Below are positions 41,647-50,474 of a stretch of 64,000 nucleotides of DNA, piece by piece (positions within the stretch are counted from its first letter, which is position 1; each line of letters begins with the position of its first letter). Under the pieces are notes generated by a model. The model saw only the letters and a list, made by a program, of their open reading frames with translations, was not told the origin of the DNA and did not search any database. This DNA is from Streptomyces sp. AM 2-1-1 (GTDB lineage Bacteria > Actinomycetota > Actinomycetes > Streptomycetales > Streptomycetaceae). The position numbers and the translations under genes are program-made. The stretch covers positions 5,598,501-5,662,500 of the forward strand of contig NZ_CP119147.1 of NCBI RefSeq assembly GCF_029167645.1, written 5' to 3'.

Positions 41647-42012
41647 ATGGCCTCTTCTTGGTACACCCTCGTCGTGGACGCCCACGACATGTCCTCGCTC
41701 GCCCGCTTCTGGTGCGGGGTGCTGGACTGGAAGGTCGTCTACGAGGACGAGAACGAGGTGACGATCGGGGCGGACGCACGGGCCCTGCCCGGCCTCTGCT
41801 TCGTCTCCGTACCCGACTCCAAGACCGTCAAGAACCGCCTGCACATCGACCTCAGCCCCGACGACCAGGCGGCCGAGGTCGAGCGGATCGTCGCACTCGG
41901 TGCCACCCGGGCCGACGTCGGCCAGACGGACGACGTCGGCTGGGTGGTGCTGGCCGACCCCGAGGGCAACGAGTTCTGCGTACTCCGCCCGAAGGGGACG
42001 CTCCTGGACTGA
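41647..42012 (+). CDS. VOC family (glyoxalase-like) protein
   Basis: A 121-residue single-domain protein of the vicinal oxygen chelate fold: VDAHDMSSLARFWCGVLDWKVVYEDE at the start, RLHIDLSPDD in the middle and GWVVLADPEGNEFCVLRPKG at the end. The metal-type residues (His, Glu) are present. The substrate is unknown; such proteins may be small lyases, isomerases or binding proteins. It ends 33 bases from a convergent gene. Confidence 0.88.
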   Translation: MASSWYTLVVDAHDMSSLARFWCGVLDWKVVYEDENEVTIGADARALPGLCFVSVPDSKTVKNRLHIDLSPDDQAAEVERIVALGATRADVGQTDDVGWVVLADPEGNEFCVLRPKGTLLD

Positions 42013-42020
42013 GAGCCGGT

Positions 42021-42032
42021 CCCCCCGGGGGG
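42021..42032. repeat. Self-complementary C6G6 element between convergent stops
   Basis: CCCCCCGGGGGG lies in the 33-base gap. It could stop transcription from either side but has little loop, so this is tentative. Confidence 0.3.
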
Positions 42033-42045
42033 CGTTCACACCGGG

Positions 42046-43338
42046 TCAGGGCGCCGTGTCGCCGCCGTCACGGGGGGAGTCTTCCCCGGGCGGCTGCGGC
42101 TGCGGCGCCGGTCCGGCCGGTGGCGTGGGAGCGGGACCCGGGGCGCCGTGGTACGGGGGAGCCGGAGGACCGTACGGCGCCGGCCCGTACCCGCGGGAAG
42201 GCCCGTACCCGTAGGAAGGCCCGTACCCGTAGGAAGGCATCGTCAGCCCCGCCGCCTCCGTCAGACCCTGGGCGAGGTTCTCCGTGCGCATGCGGCGGTC
42301 GACGTAGACCAGTCCCAGCAGCAGCGGTGGGAAGGTGCCCACGAAGGTCTGCCCGATCAGCTGACCGGCGATCACGATGCCGGCGACGCTGCCGAGGGTG
42401 ACGAGAACGGAAGTGAGGGTCGGGTTGCTGCCGAGGTCCCCGGTGGTCAGCGCGGAGGAGAACACGCCGAGGAGCGAGAAGGGGAGCTGGACGAAGTAGG
42501 AGGCCACCCCGGCGACCAGGTAGCCCAGCATCCCTATGCCGAAGACGCGCCACCAGTCGCCGCGCACCAGGTGCGAGGAGCGGCGCAGCGCGTCGACCGG
42601 ACCCTGATCCTCCAGGACCACCGCCGTCGGCGCCAGCGAGAACTTCACCCAGAGCCAGAGGGCGAGCGGTGCGGACGCGAGCAGCAGCAGGATGCTGAGC
42701 GCCATGGCCACCGCGGCACCGCCCCGGTGCCCGTCCGACAGGACGAGCAGGAGCGCCGTCGCCTCGCCGACCGCCATCAGGACGACGGGCACCACTCCGA
42801 TCAGGCTGGTCAGGAGCACGGTGCCCACCATGGCCCTCAGCCGGGAGCCGGCGGTCCGCCCGACCGAGCGGAACGTCACCGGGCGGCCCAGCACGGCTTC
42901 CCGGAGCACCGCGGGCACCGCCGCCTGCACCAGGGCCATGGCGACGACGGCGACGACCATCCCGACCAGCGTCACGGCACCGAGCGCCACGATCACCGGG
43001 GTGATGTCGTCCCCGTCCACGGTGTCCGTGTCCAGGGAGGACGCCTTGATGCGTTCGAGCTGTTCGTGGACGGCGGAGAGGGCGACGAGCAGGGCGGCCA
43101 CGACCACGACCGCCGCCGTGCCGTAAACCGCGGCGGTGAAGCCGAACAGCTGCTTCCAGTAACGGCCCATCGTGGTGAAGGCGCCGTTGAACATGTCCGA
43201 GAGCCGCAGGGGAGCGAGGGGTATGACCCCCGGTTCCGGGGGTGGCGGGACCCGCCGGCCGCCCCACCCCCCGTAGGCTCCCCCGCCGTACGGTGCGCCA
43301 CCGTGCGCCCCGCCGCCCCACCCCGTGCCGTGCGCCAC
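42046..43338 (-). CDS. Polytopic membrane protein with Gly/Pro/Tyr-rich tails
   Basis: A 430-residue protein with about six membrane helices between residues 55 and 340. The N-terminus is Gly-rich (GWGGGAHGGAPYGGGAYGGWGG); the C-terminus is rich in Pro/Tyr/Gly with three SYGYGP-type repeats. The core (LRLSDMFNGAFTTMGRYWKQLFGF, LEDQGPVDALRRSSHLVRGDWWRVFGI) resembles the membrane domain found in glycerophosphodiester phosphodiesterase-type and related streptomycete proteins. The start GTG 43338 has GGAG 5 bases upstream. The role is unknown. It is divergent from dapD. Confidence 0.82.
   Translation of the reverse strand: MAHGTGWGGGAHGGAPYGGGAYGGWGGRRVPPPPEPGVIPLAPLRLSDMFNGAFTTMGRYWKQLFGFTAAVYGTAAVVVVAALLVALSAVHEQLERIKASSLDTDTVDGDDITPVIVALGAVTLVGMVVAVVAMALVQAAVPAVLREAVLGRPVTFRSVGRTAGSRLRAMVGTVLLTSLIGVVPVVLMAVGEATALLLVLSDGHRGGAAVAMALSILLLLASAPLALWLWVKFSLAPTAVVLEDQGPVDALRRSSHLVRGDWWRVFGIGMLGYLVAGVASYFVQLPFSLLGVFSSALTTGDLGSNPTLTSVLVTLGSVAGIVIAGQLIGQTFVGTFPPLLLGLVYVDRRMRTENLAQGLTEAAGLTMPSYGYGPSYGYGPSRGYGPAPYGPPAPPYHGAPGPAPTPPAGPAPQPQPPGEDSPRDGGDTAP
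42182..42235 (-). repeat. Three tandem 18-bp repeats in the membrane protein tail
   Basis: GGCCCGTACCCGTAGGAA occurs at 42200-42217 and 42218-42235, with one diverged copy at 42182-42199. It encodes SYGYGP units and could expand or shrink by slippage. Confidence 0.9.
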
Positions 43339-43494
43339 TGTCGCTCCGTGAAGTCGTCCGGTCGTCCGGCCGACGAGGCCGGACCGGCACACGGTAGCGT
43401 CCCGTCCACCGCGCTCCCCGGGGCGGTGCCCCGAAGAGCGCGACCCATCCGGCCGGTTGCTGAGACCGGTTCGCCCGGGCGGGTCCCGGCCGGT

Positions 43495-43500
43495 TAGGTT
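43495..43500 (+). promoter_or_regulatory. Candidate -10 of a leaderless dapD transcript
   Basis: TAGGTT is 6 bases from the dapD ATG and no Shine-Dalgarno is present. Transcription would start on or next to the ATG. No strong -35 is visible. Confidence 0.45.
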
Positions 43501-43506
43501 TCGGTC

Positions 43507-44508
43507 ATGACCGACACGACTTCCCAGGGCTCGTCCCGCACCACCGGCGCCGTCGCCGCCGGCCTCGCCACCATCGCCGGGAACGGCGCCGTCCTCGACA
43601 CGTGGTTCCCCGCTCCCGGGCTCGCCGCCGACGAGGCCGGCCCGGCCGGCACCCGGCGGCTCACCGCCGACGAGGCCGTCAACCTCCTCGGCGAAGGCGC
43701 CGCCAAGGCCGTCGGCGTGGACGCCCGGCGCGGGGTCGAGGTCGTCGCCGTCCGCACGGTCATCTCCTCGCTCGACGACAAGCCGCTGGACGCGCACGAC
43801 GCCTACCTGCGTCTGCACCTGCTCTCGCACCGGCTCGTCCAGCCGCACGGCCAGAACCTCGACGGGATCTTCGGCCTCCTCGCCAACGTCGCCTGGACCT
43901 CGCTCGGCCCGGTCGCCGTGGACGATCTGGAGAAGGTCCGGCTGAACGCCCGGGCCGAGGGCCTGCACCTCCAGGTCACGTCGGTCGACAAGTTCCCGCG
44001 GATGACCGATTACGTCGCCCCCCAGGGCGTCCGCATCGCCGACGCCGACCGGGTCCGCCTCGGTGCGCACCTGGCGTCCGGCACGACCGTCATGCACGAG
44101 GGATTCGTCAACTTCAACGCCGGGACGCTCGGCACCTCGATGGTCGAGGGCCGCATCTCCGCCGGTGTCGTGGTCGGCGACGGCTCGGACATCGGCGGCG
44201 GCGCCTCCACGATGGGCACCCTCTCCGGCGGCGGCAAGGAGCGCATCGTGATCGGTGAGCGCTGCCTCATCGGCGCGGAGGCGGGCATCGGCATCGCGCT
44301 CGGCGACGAGTGCGTCGTCGAAGCCGGCCTGTACGTCACCGCCGGCACCCGCGTCACGCTGCCGGACGGCCAGATCGTCAAGGCCCGCGACCTCTCGGGC
44401 GCCTCGCACATCCTCTTCCGCCGCAACTCCGTCACGGGCGCCGTCGAGGCCCGCCCGAACAACGCGGTCTGGGGCGGGCTCAACGACATCCTGCACGCGC
44501 ACAACTGA
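43507..44508 (+). CDS. dapD: 2,3,4,5-tetrahydropyridine-2,6-dicarboxylate N-succinyltransferase
   Basis: A 333-residue left-handed beta-helix enzyme that succinylates tetrahydrodipicolinate in diaminopimelate/lysine synthesis, needed for peptidoglycan. It shows the hexapeptide repeats [38 protein letters not shown] text from residue 178 on, [30 protein letters not shown] and [24 protein letters not shown]. This is the actinobacterial (Mycobacterium-like) group. It is a single-gene unit bounded by a terminator. Confidence 0.95.
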   Translation: MTDTTSQGSSRTTGAVAAGLATIAGNGAVLDTWFPAPGLAADEAGPAGTRRLTADEAVNLLGEGAAKAVGVDARRGVEVVAVRTVISSLDDKPLDAHDAYLRLHLLSHRLVQPHGQNLDGIFGLLANVAWTSLGPVAVDDLEKVRLNARAEGLHLQVTSVDKFPRMTDYVAPQGVRIADADRVRLGAHLASGTTVMHEGFVNFNAGTLGTSMVEGRISAGVVVGDGSDIGGGASTMGTLSGGGKERIVIGERCLIGAEAGIGIALGDECVVEAGLYVTAGTRVTLPDGQIVKARDLSGASHILFRRNSVTGAVEARPNNAVWGGLNDILHAHN

Positions 44509-44526
44509 AGCCCCCACGAACCCAGC

Positions 44527-44557
44527 GAACAGCCCCCGGCGCCCCCGGGGGCTGTTC
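44527..44557 (+). terminator. Terminator of dapD
   Basis: GAACAGCCCCC (44527-44537) pairs exactly with GGGGGCTGTTC (44547-44557); the loop can pair further. It lies 19 bases past the stop. Confidence 0.85.
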
Positions 44558-44656
44558 CGGTTCCGGGCCGGCCGCGCCGGGGGCCGACGCGACAGGGGCG
44601 CGCGGAGCGCGGAGAGTGGAAGGGGAACCTGCCCGTCCACTGGAAGGGGATGCGTC

Positions 44657-45847
44657 GTGCGCGCGCTCACGTACCACGGGAAGCGGGATGTCCGGGTCGA
44701 GACGGTGCCCGATCCGCGGATCGAGAAGCCGGACGACGTGATCGTCCGCATCACCTCGACCGGGATCTGTGGCTCCGACCTCCATCTCTACGAGGTGCTC
44801 GGCCCCTACCTCGACGCGGGCGACATCCTGGGACACGAACCGATGGGGATCGTCGAGGAGACCGGCCCCGAGGTCACCTCGGTGTCGCCGGGCGACCGGG
44901 TGGTCGTCCCGTTCAACATCAACTGCGGCCACTGCTTCATGTGCGGGCAGGGCCTCCAGTCCCAGTGCGAGACGACCCAGGTGCGCTCCCGCGGCATGGG
45001 TGCCTCGCTCTTCGGCTACACCAAGCTGTACGGCCAAGTCCCCGGTGGGCAGGCCGAATTCCTCCGGGTCCCGTTCGGGAACACCCTGCCGATCAAGGTC
45101 CCGCAGGGGCCGGCGGACGACCGGTTCGTCTACCTCTCCGACGTCCTGCCCACCGCGTGGCAGGCGGTGGAGTACGCGGCGATCCCTCCCGGCGGCACGG
45201 TCACCGTCCTCGGCCTCGGCCCGATCGGCGCGATGGCCGCCCGCATCGCGCGCCACCGGGGCGCCGAGCTGGTCGTGGGCGTGGACCTGGTCCCCGACCG
45301 CCTGTCCCGTGCGAGCGCCCACGGCGCCACCTGCCTGGATCTGCGCCGGTACGACAAGGGTCCCGGCGACGCGATCCGTGACCTCACCCAGGGCCGCGGC
45401 ACGGACGCGGTCATCGACGCCGTCGGCATGGAGGCGCACGGTGCCCCGACGGCCAAGGCGGCCCACTGGGCGGTCGGGCTGCTGCCGGACGCCGTGGCCG
45501 AACGCCTCATGGAGACCGCGGGCATCGACCGGCTGGCGGCGGTGTACACCGCCGTCGACGTGGTGCGCCGCGGGGGCACGGTCTCCCTCTCCGGTGTCTA
45601 CGGCGGCGCCGTCGACCCGCTGCCCCTGCTGAAGATGTTCGACAAGCAGATCCAGCTCCGGATGGGCCAGGCGAACGTGTGGCGCTGGGTCGAGGACATC
45701 CTGCCGCTGCTCACGGACGCGGACCCGCTCGGCGTCGACTCCTTCGCCACGCACCACCTGCCGCTGGAGGAGGGGCCGCAGGCGTACCGCACCTTCCAGC
45801 AGAAGGAGGACGGGATGATCAAGACGCTGCTGACGCCCCAGCGGTGA
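44657..45847 (+). CDS. Zinc-dependent alcohol dehydrogenase (formaldehyde dehydrogenase-like)
   Basis: A 396-residue medium-chain dehydrogenase. The catalytic-zinc residues are in TGICGSDLHLYE (near residue 38) and GHEPMGIVEE (near 61). A structural-zinc-type Cys set is in NCGHCFMCGQGLQSQCE (near 96), and the NAD loop is VTVLGLGPIGAMAARIAR (near 182). The GTG start has AAGGGGA upstream. The substrate could be an alcohol or formaldehyde adduct; the genes around give no hint. Confidence 0.9.
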   Translation: MRALTYHGKRDVRVETVPDPRIEKPDDVIVRITSTGICGSDLHLYEVLGPYLDAGDILGHEPMGIVEETGPEVTSVSPGDRVVVPFNINCGHCFMCGQGLQSQCETTQVRSRGMGASLFGYTKLYGQVPGGQAEFLRVPFGNTLPIKVPQGPADDRFVYLSDVLPTAWQAVEYAAIPPGGTVTVLGLGPIGAMAARIARHRGAELVVGVDLVPDRLSRASAHGATCLDLRRYDKGPGDAIRDLTQGRGTDAVIDAVGMEAHGAPTAKAAHWAVGLLPDAVAERLMETAGIDRLAAVYTAVDVVRRGGTVSLSGVYGGAVDPLPLLKMFDKQIQLRMGQANVWRWVEDILPLLTDADPLGVDSFATHHLPLEEGPQAYRTFQQKEDGMIKTLLTPQR

Positions 45848-45859
45848 CACCCCTCCGCC

Positions 45860-45895
45860 GCGTCAGCCGCCCGTCACACGCGGTGCGGCTGACGC
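45860..45895. terminator. Inverted repeat across the 3' end of the PP2C gene
   Basis: GCGTCAGCCGC (45860-45870) pairs exactly with GCGGCTGACGC (45885-45895). One arm lies in the last codons of the phosphatase gene and the other past its stop. It sits between convergent genes and could end both transcripts. Confidence 0.6.
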
Positions 45896-47064
45896 CACTC
45901 GATCATGAGGATGGTGGCGTCGTCCGTCAGCTTGTCGTTCTGGTGGTCGAGGAGGGCGTGGATGAGCTGCCGGAGCGCCTCGGAGGCGAGCTCTCCGGCG
46001 GCGGTGGCGCGGATGATGGAGGTGGTGAAGCCGTCGAGGCCGAACTGCGAGCCACCGGGCATCCGCGCCTCCGTCACGCCGTCGGTGTAGAGGATCACGC
46101 GGTCCCCCGGCCGCAACGACACCTCGTGCACCGTCCGGGGGTGGCCGCCGAGCGTTCCGGGCGTTCCCATGGGGGGCTCGCCCGGATGTTCGAGGGCGTT
46201 CTCCAGGACCTGGTCGTCGCGGATCAGGAGGGGCGGCGGATGACCGCTGTTGACCCAGCTCAGGATGCCGCTGGCCAGGTCGAGTTGCATGGCGACGCCG
46301 GTGCAGAACTGCTCGGGGAGCCACTCCGCCAGCGCCTCGTCGATGGTCCTGACCATCTCCCTGAGGCCCGAGCCCCTGCGCCGGGCACTCCGGCAGCCGG
46401 CCATCGCGATCGCCGTGGTCAGCCCGGACGCCAGGTTGTGCCCCATCGCGTCGAGGATGACGGCGTGCAGGGTCGACTCCGTCAGCGCGTGGTCGAAGGC
46501 GTCCCCGCCGAGTGCGTAGGCCGGTTCGAGGACCGCGGTGGAGACGGCCCGGTCGTCGCCGATGGTGCGGGGCGGCAGCAGGGCCCGCAGCATCTCCGCG
46601 GGCAGTGTCATCGTGCCGGTACGAGCCTGCTGCACGAGCCGGTCACTGAACGCGCGCTTGGAGGTGATGGCCATGGCGAGGACGGAGGCGAGCGTCCTGC
46701 AGCGCTCCAGCCGGGTGCTGTCCAGCGTCTCCATGTGGATGCCGACCACGCCCAGCCGCTCCTCGCCGTCGATGAGGGGGAGCCAGACGATCAGCGTGCG
46801 GGCATCGGTGTTCTGCACCCGCAGGGACATCGCGCGGTAGGCCCACCCCGCCAGGGACCCGTCCACCGGCAGCCGGTCCTCACCGGAGAGGAGCGTCAGC
46901 TGTCGTTGCTGGAGATCCACCAGGTAGATCTCCGCGTGGCCGAGGCCGAGCCGCACGGCGTACCGGTTGACGAGGACGGACAGGTTGGTCGGGGCCGTGG
47001 TGTGCACCTCGGCGAGGAGCGCGTGCAGGACGTGTTCGCTGTCGCTGCCGGTGACGTCCTTCAC
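45874..47064 (-). CDS. GAF-PP2C (SpoIIE-type) serine/threonine phosphatase
   Basis: A 396-residue soluble protein. A GAF sensor domain fills about residues 15-150 (NLSVLVNRYAVRLGLGHAEIYLVD, LIDGEERLGVVGIHMETLD). The PP2C/SpoIIE phosphatase follows (AYALGGDAFDHALTESTLHAVILDAMGHNLASGL near 200, GDRVILYTDGVTEAR near 328, DDATILMIEW at the end). The metal-binding Asp residues are in place. Such proteins dephosphorylate anti-sigma factor antagonists; no partner gene lies nearby. GTG 47064 has GGAG 6 bases upstream. Confidence 0.9.
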   Translation of the reverse strand: MKDVTGSDSEHVLHALLAEVHTTAPTNLSVLVNRYAVRLGLGHAEIYLVDLQQRQLTLLSGEDRLPVDGSLAGWAYRAMSLRVQNTDARTLIVWLPLIDGEERLGVVGIHMETLDSTRLERCRTLASVLAMAITSKRAFSDRLVQQARTGTMTLPAEMLRALLPPRTIGDDRAVSTAVLEPAYALGGDAFDHALTESTLHAVILDAMGHNLASGLTTAIAMAGCRSARRRGSGLREMVRTIDEALAEWLPEQFCTGVAMQLDLASGILSWVNSGHPPPLLIRDDQVLENALEHPGEPPMGTPGTLGGHPRTVHEVSLRPGDRVILYTDGVTEARMPGGSQFGLDGFTTSIIRATAAGELASEALRQLIHALLDHQNDKLTDDATILMIEWRQPHRV

Positions 47065-47241
47065 CGGACTCTCCTCCGCGCCACCGGTCCGCGCGCCCCC
47101 GGGGCGCCGGTGCGGGGTGCTGTGCCGCAGGACATGGCAGGACTCCAAGGCTGGGGAAGTGCACCGGCCCGCGCGGCACCGGGCCGGAGCGGGCGGTCGT
47201 CCGTCCAGCCAAACCCCGGGGCGGCGCCCCCGCCACTTCTC

Positions 47242-47269
47242 CGCGCCGTCCGGTGCGGCGGACGGCGCG
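47242..47269 (-). terminator. Hairpin downstream of the ZIP transporter gene
   Basis: CGCGCCGTCCG (47242-47252) pairs exactly with CGGACGGCGCG (47259-47269), loop of 6, about 40 bases past the ZIP stop. Other GC-rich inverted repeats (CCGGCCCG/CGGGCCGG) lie further on in the same gap. Confidence 0.7.
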
Positions 47270-47306
47270 CCCGACGGGGCCCGCCCGTGCGCGGCCCGGC
47301 CGCGGT

Positions 47307-48062
47307 TCACCCGTGCGAGAGGGCGAACGACAGCAGGAAGCCGCTGGTGGTGACCAGGCCGCTCGCCAGGTGGGCGTCCTCGAACGCCTCCGGGATCATC
47401 GTGTCCGCGATCATCGCCAGGATGGCTCCGGCCGCCACGGCGGTGACGTACGCCGTCACCAGGGGGGAGAGCCCGCCGACCACGACGTAGCCGATGACCG
47501 CCGACACGGTGCAGGCCGCGGCGATGGCGCTCCACACCCCGAAGACGTACGTCCTGCCGCGGCCCGCCTCGCGCATCCCGGCCGAACTCGACAGGCCCTC
47601 CGGGATGTTGCTGATGAAGACGGCGGCCACGGTCACCAGGCTCACCGTCCCGCCGTCCGTCAGCCCGACGCCGATGACCGCCGACTCCGGTACGCCGTCC
47701 AGCAGCGCACCGAGCGCCAGCGCCATGCCGGAGCCGGCCTGCTGGGACTCGCCCGGTTGGGAGCGGACGAGCCCGGACCGCTTGCGGTGCCGGGCTCCCC
47801 GCCGGGCCAGCGCGATGTTCCCCACCGTGTAGAGCACCGCCCCCGCGGCGGTCCCGAGCACGGCCGGCGTCAGCCCCGACTGCTCGTACGCCTCGCCCAC
47901 CAGCTCGAAGGAGACGGCGGACAGGAGAACCCCGGCCCCGAACGCCATCACCGAGGCGACCAGCCAGTGCGGCAACCGCCACGCGTACCCGACCCCGGCT
48001 CCCAGGAGGAGCGCCGAACCGGCCAGGAGACCCCAGCCACCTGCTTCCACGACTTCGATCAT
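47307..48062 (-). CDS. ZIP family divalent metal transporter
   Basis: A 251-residue membrane protein with about eight helices. The metal-binding helix motifs are LGALLDGVPESAVIGVGL (near residue 117) and FISNIPEGLSSSAGMR (near 149), and the loop between helices 3 and 4 is basic. ZIP proteins move zinc or other divalent ions into the cytoplasm. It lies 58 bases after the FUSC-type gene on the same strand. Confidence 0.9.
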   Translation of the reverse strand: MIEVVEAGGWGLLAGSALLLGAGVGYAWRLPHWLVASVMAFGAGVLLSAVSFELVGEAYEQSGLTPAVLGTAAGAVLYTVGNIALARRGARHRKRSGLVRSQPGESQQAGSGMALALGALLDGVPESAVIGVGLTDGGTVSLVTVAAVFISNIPEGLSSSAGMREAGRGRTYVFGVWSAIAAACTVSAVIGYVVVGGLSPLVTAYVTAVAAGAILAMIADTMIPEAFEDAHLASGLVTTSGFLLSFALSHG

Positions 48063-48120
48063 GACCCGCGCCTACCCGGTCCCGTCGCGCCGTACGACCA
48101 TGGGCGCGTAAAGCGGGTCC

Positions 48121-49275
48121 TCAGGGCGACCGGGTCAGTTCGTTGAGCAACTGCCGTGTCTCCACCAGGAGTTCCCCGCTCACGGCTGCCGCCTCGCCCT
48201 TCTGGAGGTGGAAGGTGCCGGCCAGGGAGCGCATGGAGTCCCACGCCCCGTCGGCCGCCGTCGTGTCGCGCTCGCCGGCGCGGCCGCTGCCCGGGAAGAG
48301 CGGCGCGGCCGCCTGTTCGCAGACCCGCGCCGTACCGTCCAGCACGTCCGCCAGGTCGGCGAGGTAGCGCGGGGACGGACCCGGGAGCTCCGCGTCGTCG
48401 CCACCGACGCCGCTCAGCGTCCGCGTGACGGCGAGGACGCGCGAGGACACCCGCCCCCACCGCATGTCCTCCGAGACGGGCGGAGGCGGTGGGCCCGTGC
48501 GCCGCAGTCGCCTGGCGGGATTCAGCCGGGCTCCCTCCATCGCCCAGGAGCGGGCCTCCGCCACCCCCTGGAGGGACAGCGCGAGGCGCGTGGCCTCGCC
48601 GTGCCAGCTCGCCGCCCCGTCGAGTCCGTCCTCCTCGCGCAGACCGCGCGCCATGGTGTCGAGCAGCTCCGAGGTGCCCCGGGCGAAGCGGCCGAGCCGG
48701 TCGCGGACGCTGCGCAGATGGACGGGAGGCAGCACCAGCGCGTTGACCGAGATGCCCACCACCGCTCCGATCACGGTCTCCAGCAGCCGGTGTCCCACCG
48801 TGGCGGCACTGGACGAACCGGCGGTGATCACGAAGAGCGCCGTGGTGGCCCCGAAGAGGCCCTGCTCGCCGAACCGGCGGTAGGTCCCGATCAGGGTCAT
48901 GAACGGCACGGTGAGCAGCATCGCCGCCATGGTCTGGTCCCGGGTGATCGCCATCGCCGCCGACGCCCACACCGTGCCGAGGGCGATGACCGCGCACTGC
49001 TGCAGACCCGTCCGCAGCGACCGGTACACCGTGCCGCAGACCAGGGCGACCGCCGTCCAGGGGGCCAGCAGGGCCATCGGGGCGTGCAGCCACCACCCCG
49101 TCAGCGCCCAGGCGACGATGGCCGCCCCGGCGGCCTTGAGGGACCGGACGAGTGTGTCCCGCTCCGGCCCCGCCTCCTCGAACGCGCTGTGCACGGACCG
49201 GCGCACCGCCGCCCACTCCCGGCCCGCCCACCGCCCCGCCGCCGACCTCCGTACGTCCCACGCCAACGGGTCCAC
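48121..49275 (-). CDS. FUSC/aromatic acid exporter family membrane protein
   Basis: A 384-residue protein. About five to six membrane helices lie between residues 45 and 175 (AAGAAIVAWALTGWWLHAPMALLAPWTAVALV, LLETVIGAVVGISVNALVLPP), followed by a helical cytosolic part. This is the half-length FUSC layout. The substrate is unknown. The start GTG 49275 has GGGGAGA directly against it, closer than ideal, so a start a few codons on is possible. Confidence 0.82.
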   Translation of the reverse strand: MDPLAWDVRRSAAGRWAGREWAAVRRSVHSAFEEAGPERDTLVRSLKAAGAAIVAWALTGWWLHAPMALLAPWTAVALVCGTVYRSLRTGLQQCAVIALGTVWASAAMAITRDQTMAAMLLTVPFMTLIGTYRRFGEQGLFGATTALFVITAGSSSAATVGHRLLETVIGAVVGISVNALVLPPVHLRSVRDRLGRFARGTSELLDTMARGLREEDGLDGAASWHGEATRLALSLQGVAEARSWAMEGARLNPARRLRRTGPPPPPVSEDMRWGRVSSRVLAVTRTLSGVGGDDAELPGPSPRYLADLADVLDGTARVCEQAAAPLFPGSGRAGERDTTAADGAWDSMRSLAGTFHLQKGEAAAVSGELLVETRQLLNELTRSP

Positions 49276-49381
49276 TCTCCCCTCGGGCCGGCCGCCCCGG
49301 GGCCGTCCCGGGGCTCGTGCCTCTCGCTTCCGGAGCGTTGCCCCGGGAGTGAGGAGGAAACCCGTGCCCGCCGCTCCGGGT

Positions 49382-50269
49382 TCAGCCGTGCGGGAGCCGG
49401 AGCCCGGCGAGGGCCTTCCGCAGCTCGTCGACGGTGCCGCGGTCCGCGGCGAGCAGCGGTTCCCGCACCGGGCCCAGGTCGAGCAGCGCCTTGGCCGTGA
49501 CGGTGCCCGGCAGCCCGGACGCCATCATCAGCGCGGTCAGCCGCGCGGTACGGGCGTTCAGCCGGGCGGCCTCACCGGTGCGCCCCGCGTCGAAGGCGTC
49601 GAGCGGCGCCCGCATCGGACGGGGCGCCACGTTGGCGACCGTGCTCACGTACCCGGCGCCCCCGATCGCGTACAGGGGCAGGTTGAGCTCCTCGCAGCCG
49701 GAGTAGTACGCCAGCCCCGTGCGCGAGAGCACCTCGGTGGTGCCGAGCATGTCGTACGCGCAGTCCTTCACCGCCACCACGCGGGGATGCTCCGCGAGCC
49801 GGAGCAGACTCCCGGTCCCGATCCTGGTGCCGGTGCGACCGGGGATGTCGTACAGCATCAGCGGCAGCCCGGTCGACTCGGCGACGCGCAGGAAGTGCGC
49901 CTCCACGGCCTCCCGCGGGGGCCTGCTGTAGTAGGGGGTCACGACGAGCAGTCCGTCCGCGCCCGCCTTCTCGGCGTCGCGGGCCAGCTCCACGGTGTGG
50001 CGGGTGTCGGCGCTGCCCACGCCCGCCAGGACCGGCACCCCCTCGCCCACCGCCTCCCGCACGGCCCGCACCAGCGCCGACTTCTCGGCGTCCGTCGTGG
50101 TGGGTGACTCCCCGGTGGTACCGCTGAGGACGAGACCGTCGCACCCCTCGCGGACCAGGGCGGCGGCGTGGGCGCCGGCCGCGTCCGGATCGAGGGCGCC
50201 GGAAGCCGTGAACGGGGTGACCATCGCGCAGAGCGCACGGCCGAAGGGCCGGATCGTGTCGGTCGTCAT
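49382..50269 (-). CDS. dapA: 4-hydroxy-tetrahydrodipicolinate synthase (DapA paralogue)
   Basis: A 295-residue TIM-barrel class I aldolase. It shows LSGTTGESPTTTDAEK near residue 47, VTPYYSRPPREAVEAHF near 110, Tyr and Arg in LYDIPGRTGTRIG near 137, and the Schiff-base Lys in VVAVKDCAYD near 167. The substrate-contact residues fit DapA, but CEELNLPLYAIGGAGYVSTVAN departs from the usual text, and other DHDPS-family activities are possible. ATG 50269 (MTTDTIRPFG) is favoured although no good ribosome-binding site is seen. It is not linked to dapB; dapD lies 6 kb away. Confidence 0.87.
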   Translation of the reverse strand: MTTDTIRPFGRALCAMVTPFTASGALDPDAAGAHAAALVREGCDGLVLSGTTGESPTTTDAEKSALVRAVREAVGEGVPVLAGVGSADTRHTVELARDAEKAGADGLLVVTPYYSRPPREAVEAHFLRVAESTGLPLMLYDIPGRTGTRIGTGSLLRLAEHPRVVAVKDCAYDMLGTTEVLSRTGLAYYSGCEELNLPLYAIGGAGYVSTVANVAPRPMRAPLDAFDAGRTGEAARLNARTARLTALMMASGLPGTVTAKALLDLGPVREPLLAADRGTVDELRKALAGLRLPHG

Positions 50270-50474
50270 GGTGGCAGTCTCGGGAGCTCCCGCCGCCGGG
50301 TCCAGCACGGAGTGCTTGCCGCGACGATGTAGCGGAGCTGAACGATGGGCGGCACCGGCCGTGCAGGCGCCGCACCCGCGCGGTGGCGCCCCGTCCCGGG
50401 GGCGCCGAACCAGCGGGGGCGTGGCTGCGTCTCACCTGGTCCGGAAGGATCGCGGCAGACCGTCGGGGGAGTGC

